From assembly GCA_009926295.1 (NCBI GenBank), contig RFPF01000045.1, positions 1-16,046 on the forward strand: a DNA stretch of 16,046 nt, written 5' to 3'. Shown piece after piece: positions 13,157 to 16,046 of this stretch. Origin of the DNA: Planctomycetia bacterium. GTDB taxonomy: Bacteria > Planctomycetota > Planctomycetia > Pirellulales > UBA1268. The notes beneath the pieces were generated by a model that was not told the DNA's origin, did not search any database, and was given only the letters and a program-made list of their open reading frames with translations. Made by a program: the position numbers and the translations under genes. Numbering within the stretch: position 1 is the stretch's first letter; the number at the start of each line of letters is the position of its first letter.

Positions 13157-15730
13157 ATGCCCTTGCGATCGTTCCGACGGTGGTGTGTCGATTGGCGGGT
13201 CCTGCTGGCGGCCTGCGCGATCGCACACTCCACGGTGGCGGAGGAGCCGCCGCGGATCTCGCCCACCGACACGCAACACGTGTTCGTGAGCGGCGTCGAC
13301 GACGGCTTCGAGAAGGTGCGGGCCGCTGTCGACGAGGCGCAGCGCGCCAGCGGCCGCGACTATCGCGTCGTTGTGGTCGGCGACACGCCCGCCGGTCGCA
13401 CGGCCCGCAACCTCCTCGAGGCGCTCGTCGATCGGTGGCGCGACGAGGGGGCGGATTCGCCCGCGGGCTACGACCCTGCCGGCGACTTCACGATCGTTCT
13501 CGACGTGAAGGGACATTCGATCGCGATGCGGGCGCCGTGGGCGCTCGAACTGTCGAGCGGCCTCGATCCCGAGACGATCCAGGCGGAACTCATCGAGAAG
13601 GTGTTTCTGCCGCGGGCCAAGGATGGCCTCTACGACGACGGCCTGGCCGCGCTCGTCGAGGCGACGGAGCGCTGGGTGAAGGACCGCAAGGACCGCGAGC
13701 TGGCCCGGGTCGAGGCCGCGCGGGTGTTTCGCACCCGCACGCTGCCGCTCTCGCTTCTCGGGCTCGGCGCCCTCGGGGCGGTCGGAACGCTCATCTATCA
13801 GATATCGCGGCACGACGGCCGAGTCGCACTCGCTCGCAAGAAACTCGCCGAGTTCAAGCAGGAGGTGGTCGCGCTCTCCGACCTGCTCGATGCCCAGCAG
13901 GAACGGCACCGGCTCCTGCCGCACACCGACCCCGACTTCAAGACGCCGATGCAGGGGCAGACCCGATCCGCCTACGACGCCGTCCAGGGTGCGATCCGCC
14001 GCTATCGCGAGCGCTGGCTCGGCCTCATGGACGTGTGGGAGAGGGCGCAGGAGCGGGTCGATGCCGAGTGGTTCCTCGGAACCGCCGCCGCCGACGAATG
14101 CATCCGGCTGCTCGATTCGGCGGAGGCCCGGCCCCCGCTCGATGCCGTGGCCGGCGAGTGCCGCGGGCCGCTCGACGTGTTGGAGCAGGCCCACGAGAAA
14201 TCGCGGGCCCTGGCCGATGAACTCGACGCCGGGCTCGCGGCGGCCGACGCCCGGATCGTGAAGCTCGCCGAGCGAGGCCGATCGGGCGCCGCCTTCCAGG
14301 CCGCGACCGCCACCGTGGCCCGGGGCCTCGCGCTCGCCCGCCACGACCTCGAGAGCGACCCCATCCAGGCCCGCGGACGGCTCGAAGGCGGCCGCGCCGA
14401 ACTGGCGACGCTCGTCGGCCGGCTCGAGGGCTTCGAGGCCGCCGACGATCGCCGGCTCAAGGCCGCCGCGGCGGCCGACGAGGCGGAGGCGCGGATTCGC
14501 GCCAAGCGGGCCGAGGGCTGGCTGCTCGCCGAGCCCGGGGCCGATCCGATGGCCCACGTGGTGAAGTCCCGCGAACACGTGACGATCGCGGCACAGCTGC
14601 TCGACGCCGGCGAGGTGGAGGGGGCCATAAAGCACCTCGAGCACGCCGAGCGGCATGCGGCCGAGGCGGCCGCCATCCTCGAGAACGTCGTGGCGGCGAA
14701 GGGCAGGATCGACGACCTCTTGCCGGGAGCCGTGGCCCGCCTCGATGCGCTGGCCACGCGCCGGGCCGGCACCGTACGGGCCCTCGAGCACCTCTCGGGA
14801 TCCTACGCCGAGAGCTCGTGGACCGACCTCGCGGACAACGTCGCCAAGGCCGACGAGGGTCTCGAACGCATCCGGCGGATGATCGCGGAGGCGCAGTCGG
14901 CCGCCGAGCCTGCGCGGCAGCACTACTTCAAGGCGCTCGCCCTGCTCGAGGAGGCCGTGCGGCAGGAGGCATGGGTCGAGGGCTGCCAGACCGCGGTGAC
15001 CGATCGACGACAGGAACTCGACGGCCTGCTGGCGTCGCTGCCGAAACGGGCCGCCACCACGGCCCGGCGGATCGACGCCCTCGCGGCGCGGCTCGACCAG
15101 CAACGCACCGATCGCGTGCGGGCCAACGAGCAGTGCCGCGAGGCGGGCCGGCTCGTGCAGGCCGCGAACCGCGGCCTGGCCGTCGAGCGGCCCGATCTCC
15201 CCCAGGCCGGCCGCGTGATCGACGCCGCCGAAACCGCAGCCTCCCGTGCCGAGGAACTCGCCACCGAGGACGAGCGGCTCGCCCGCCAGGCCTTCGCGGA
15301 GATCGAGGAGACCGACAGCCTCATCCGCCGCGCCGCGGCATGGTATGCGGAGGGTGTCTCGGCCGACGTGCGCGAGGCCGTGGCGGCCCTCGAGCGGTCG
15401 AAGTCGTTGCTCACGGGCCAGCGCTACGAAGACTCGATCAAGGCGTCGTCGGAGTCGGCGACGCTCGCCCGCGAGTCCTACGCCGCCGCGACGGCGGAAG
15501 CGGAGCGGCGGCGGCAGCGCCGGATCCAGGAGATCCAGCGGCGGCAGATGCAGGACTCGTTCGAACGGATGTCTCGCGGGTCCGGGCCGTGGGTGATCTC
15601 CCTGCCGGGCGGCACGGTCACCGGACCGGATCCGTGGCGGACAATGCTTGGCGGCGGGGCGAGCGCTGGCGGCGGCGGGCGTTCCGCCGGCGGCAGCTGG
15701 TCGCGCGGAGTCGCCGAAGTGAAGTGGTGA
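13157..15730 (+). CDS. TPM-domain membrane-anchored protein with long helical/coiled-coil region
   Basis: An 857-residue envelope protein. A signal sequence (residues 1-28, HSTVA before EE) leads to a domain at about 42-175 that matches the TPM fold (YgcG/Psb32/MOLO-1 type). It has a DYRVVVVGD strand, a LLEALVDRWR helix, GDFTIVLDVKGHSIAMRAPW in the core, and LPRAKDGLYDDGLAALVEA at the end. A membrane helix follows (about 197-216, LPLSLLGLGALGAVGTLIYQ). About 600 residues of Ala/Glu/Arg-rich helical sequence come next, with repeated A-x-x-L and E-A-A patterns like stacked helical bundles, then a basic stretch with many RRRQ/IQEIQRRQ residues and a Gly/Ser tail ending in Trp. Gly-rich tails are common in TPM proteins. 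With the domain order N-out, the helical part would lie in the cytoplasm. The role is unknown; a structural or scaffold function is an inference. The start at 13157 follows GGAGG and the promoter at 13083-13112. Confidence 0.85.
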   Translation: MPLRSFRRWCVDWRVLLAACAIAHSTVAEEPPRISPTDTQHVFVSGVDDGFEKVRAAVDEAQRASGRDYRVVVVGDTPAGRTARNLLEALVDRWRDEGADSPAGYDPAGDFTIVLDVKGHSIAMRAPWALELSSGLDPETIQAELIEKVFLPRAKDGLYDDGLAALVEATERWVKDRKDRELARVEAARVFRTRTLPLSLLGLGALGAVGTLIYQISRHDGRVALARKKLAEFKQEVVALSDLLDAQQERHRLLPHTDPDFKTPMQGQTRSAYDAVQGAIRRYRERWLGLMDVWERAQERVDAEWFLGTAAADECIRLLDSAEARPPLDAVAGECRGPLDVLEQAHEKSRALADELDAGLAAADARIVKLAERGRSGAAFQAATATVARGLALARHDLESDPIQARGRLEGGRAELATLVGRLEGFEAADDRRLKAAAAADEAEARIRAKRAEGWLLAEPGADPMAHVVKSREHVTIAAQLLDAGEVEGAIKHLEHAERHAAEAAAILENVVAAKGRIDDLLPGAVARLDALATRRAGTVRALEHLSGSYAESSWTDLADNVAKADEGLERIRRMIAEAQSAAEPARQHYFKALALLEEAVRQEAWVEGCQTAVTDRRQELDGLLASLPKRAATTARRIDALAARLDQQRTDRVRANEQCREAGRLVQAANRGLAVERPDLPQAGRVIDAAETAASRAEELATEDERLARQAFAEIEETDSLIRRAAAWYAEGVSADVREAVAALERSKSLLTGQRYEDSIKASSESATLARESYAAATAEAERRRQRRIQEIQRRQMQDSFERMSRGSGPWVISLPGGTVTGPDPWRTMLGGGASAGGGGRSAGGSWSRGVAEVKW

Positions 15731-15744
15731 CCGCGTCGGTCACC
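15726..15744. terminator. Hairpin containing the stop codons of two convergent genes
   Basis: GGTGACCG (15726-15733) pairs perfectly with CGGTCACC (15737-15744) around CGT: an 8-base-pair stem with a 3-base loop. The TGA of the TPM gene (15728-15730) lies in one arm and the TGA of the minus-strand gene (15742-15740) in the other, in symmetric positions. The two genes are only nine bases apart. No T-tract follows on either side; a shared bidirectional terminator is likely but not proven. Confidence 0.5.
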
Positions 15745-16046
15745 TGACCTCGACGGGCGCGATGTCGAGCGTGCCGATCCGCACCGGAGCCGGACTCGCC
15801 GGGTCCTTCTCGGCCGGCTTCTGCCGGAGCGCCTCGCGCTGTGCTACCAGTCGCTCGAGGCCCTCGACGCGTTCGCGGACCGCCGGAGGCATGAGGCTGC
15901 GCTGCTCGGGCGTCTCGATCGGCCCGTTGAACACGATCCGCCCCCGCGCGTCCTGCACGACGAGCCGCGCCTCGGCGCCGGCCGACAGCTTCAACACGTA
16001 GTCTGCGTCCCTTTGCCGGACGGATCCGTCGGGAAGCTGCATCACC
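15740..16046 (-). CDS. C-terminal part of an unidentified protein (truncated by right window edge)
   Basis: About 101 residues are visible; the frame is open to the window edge, so the GTG at 16045 and ATG at 16042 are unlikely to be the true start. The sequence begins with a short beta-rich module (VLKLSAGAEARLVVQDARGRIVFNGPI) followed by ETPEQRSLMPPAVRERVEGLERLV, a helical stretch, and a Pro/Ala/Lys tail. The 'GR.VF.GP..T.EQR...P..VR..V' pattern feels familiar from the ends of planctomycete envelope proteins with PDZ or peptidase-like domains, but I cannot name it with confidence. The gene converges on the TPM gene and shares its terminator-like hairpin. Codon use matches its neighbours. 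Confidence 0.65.
   Translation of the reverse strand, partial: VMQLPDGSVRQRDADYVLKLSAGAEARLVVQDARGRIVFNGPIETPEQRSLMPPAVRERVEGLERLVAQREALRQKPAEKDPASPAPVRIGTLDIAPVEVR

Noticed and set aside
12026..15103. Minus-strand open frame of about 1025 codons antisense to the TPM, EF-hand and OppF-like genes
   Set aside because: It is a shadow caused by very high GC: the composition is Arg/Gly/His/Glu-rich with no domain, it spans three well-supported plus-strand genes, and it has no ribosome-binding site.

Overview
The window is high-GC DNA (roughly 70% by eye) packed with bacterial genes on both strands. I read it as a planctomycete chromosome segment, probably Pirellulales-like. Support comes from the mix of a Tat-signal sugar isomerase-like protein, a secreted single-EF-hand protein, a large envelope coiled-coil protein, very GC-rich third codon positions and several starts without a clear Shine-Dalgarno. 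This is inference; no rRNA or marker-based placement was possible. I see no tRNA, rRNA, CRISPR array, insertion sequence, integrase or phage gene, and no gene-free stretch longer than about 130 bases. It reads as core or house-keeping chromosome rather than a mobile island.

Layout. (1) 1-458 (+): VanZ-like membrane protein, cut by the left edge. (2) 518-1492 (-): UDP-glucuronate decarboxylase, convergent with the VanZ gene and divergent from the next gene. (3) 1566-2489 (+): Tat-exported TIM-barrel protein of the hydroxypyruvate isomerase type. (4) 2618-4704 (-): a two-gene operon, an unrecognised conserved-looking protein followed by a type-2 glycerate kinase, joined by a one-base TGATG overlap. 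(5) 4784-6031 (+): bifunctional riboflavin enzyme RibBA, divergent from the operon. (6) 6097-12344 (+): a complete five-component oligopeptide-type ABC importer (lipoprotein, two permeases, two ATPases). (7) 12341-13066 (+): a secreted proline-rich EF-hand protein overlapping the last ATPase gene by four bases. (8) 13157-15730 (+): an 857-residue TPM-domain, membrane-anchored, helical protein with its own promoter. (9) 15740-16046 (-): the C-terminal part of a gene that continues beyond the right edge.

How it fits together. The importer is the main functional unit. The second permease carries a long extracytoplasmic insert like that of YejE, but the ATPase is two separate proteins instead of a YejF-type fusion. 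Both ATPases keep the C-terminal four-cysteine pattern of the oligopeptide family. Glycerate kinase and the hydroxypyruvate isomerase-like protein face each other and could suggest glycerate/hydroxypyruvate metabolism, but the Tat signal puts the latter outside the cytoplasm. UXS supplies UDP-xylose for surface glycans.

The less ordinary material is at the RNA/DNA level. All three convergent junctions (458/518, 2489/2618, 15730/15740) hold hairpins with no T-tract; in the last one a hairpin contains both stop codons. A 76-nt folded element separates the permease genes from the ATPase genes. The most interesting protein-level items are the TPM/coiled-coil protein and the unrecognised partner of glycerate kinase. 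I did not find a convincing new defence or mobile system.
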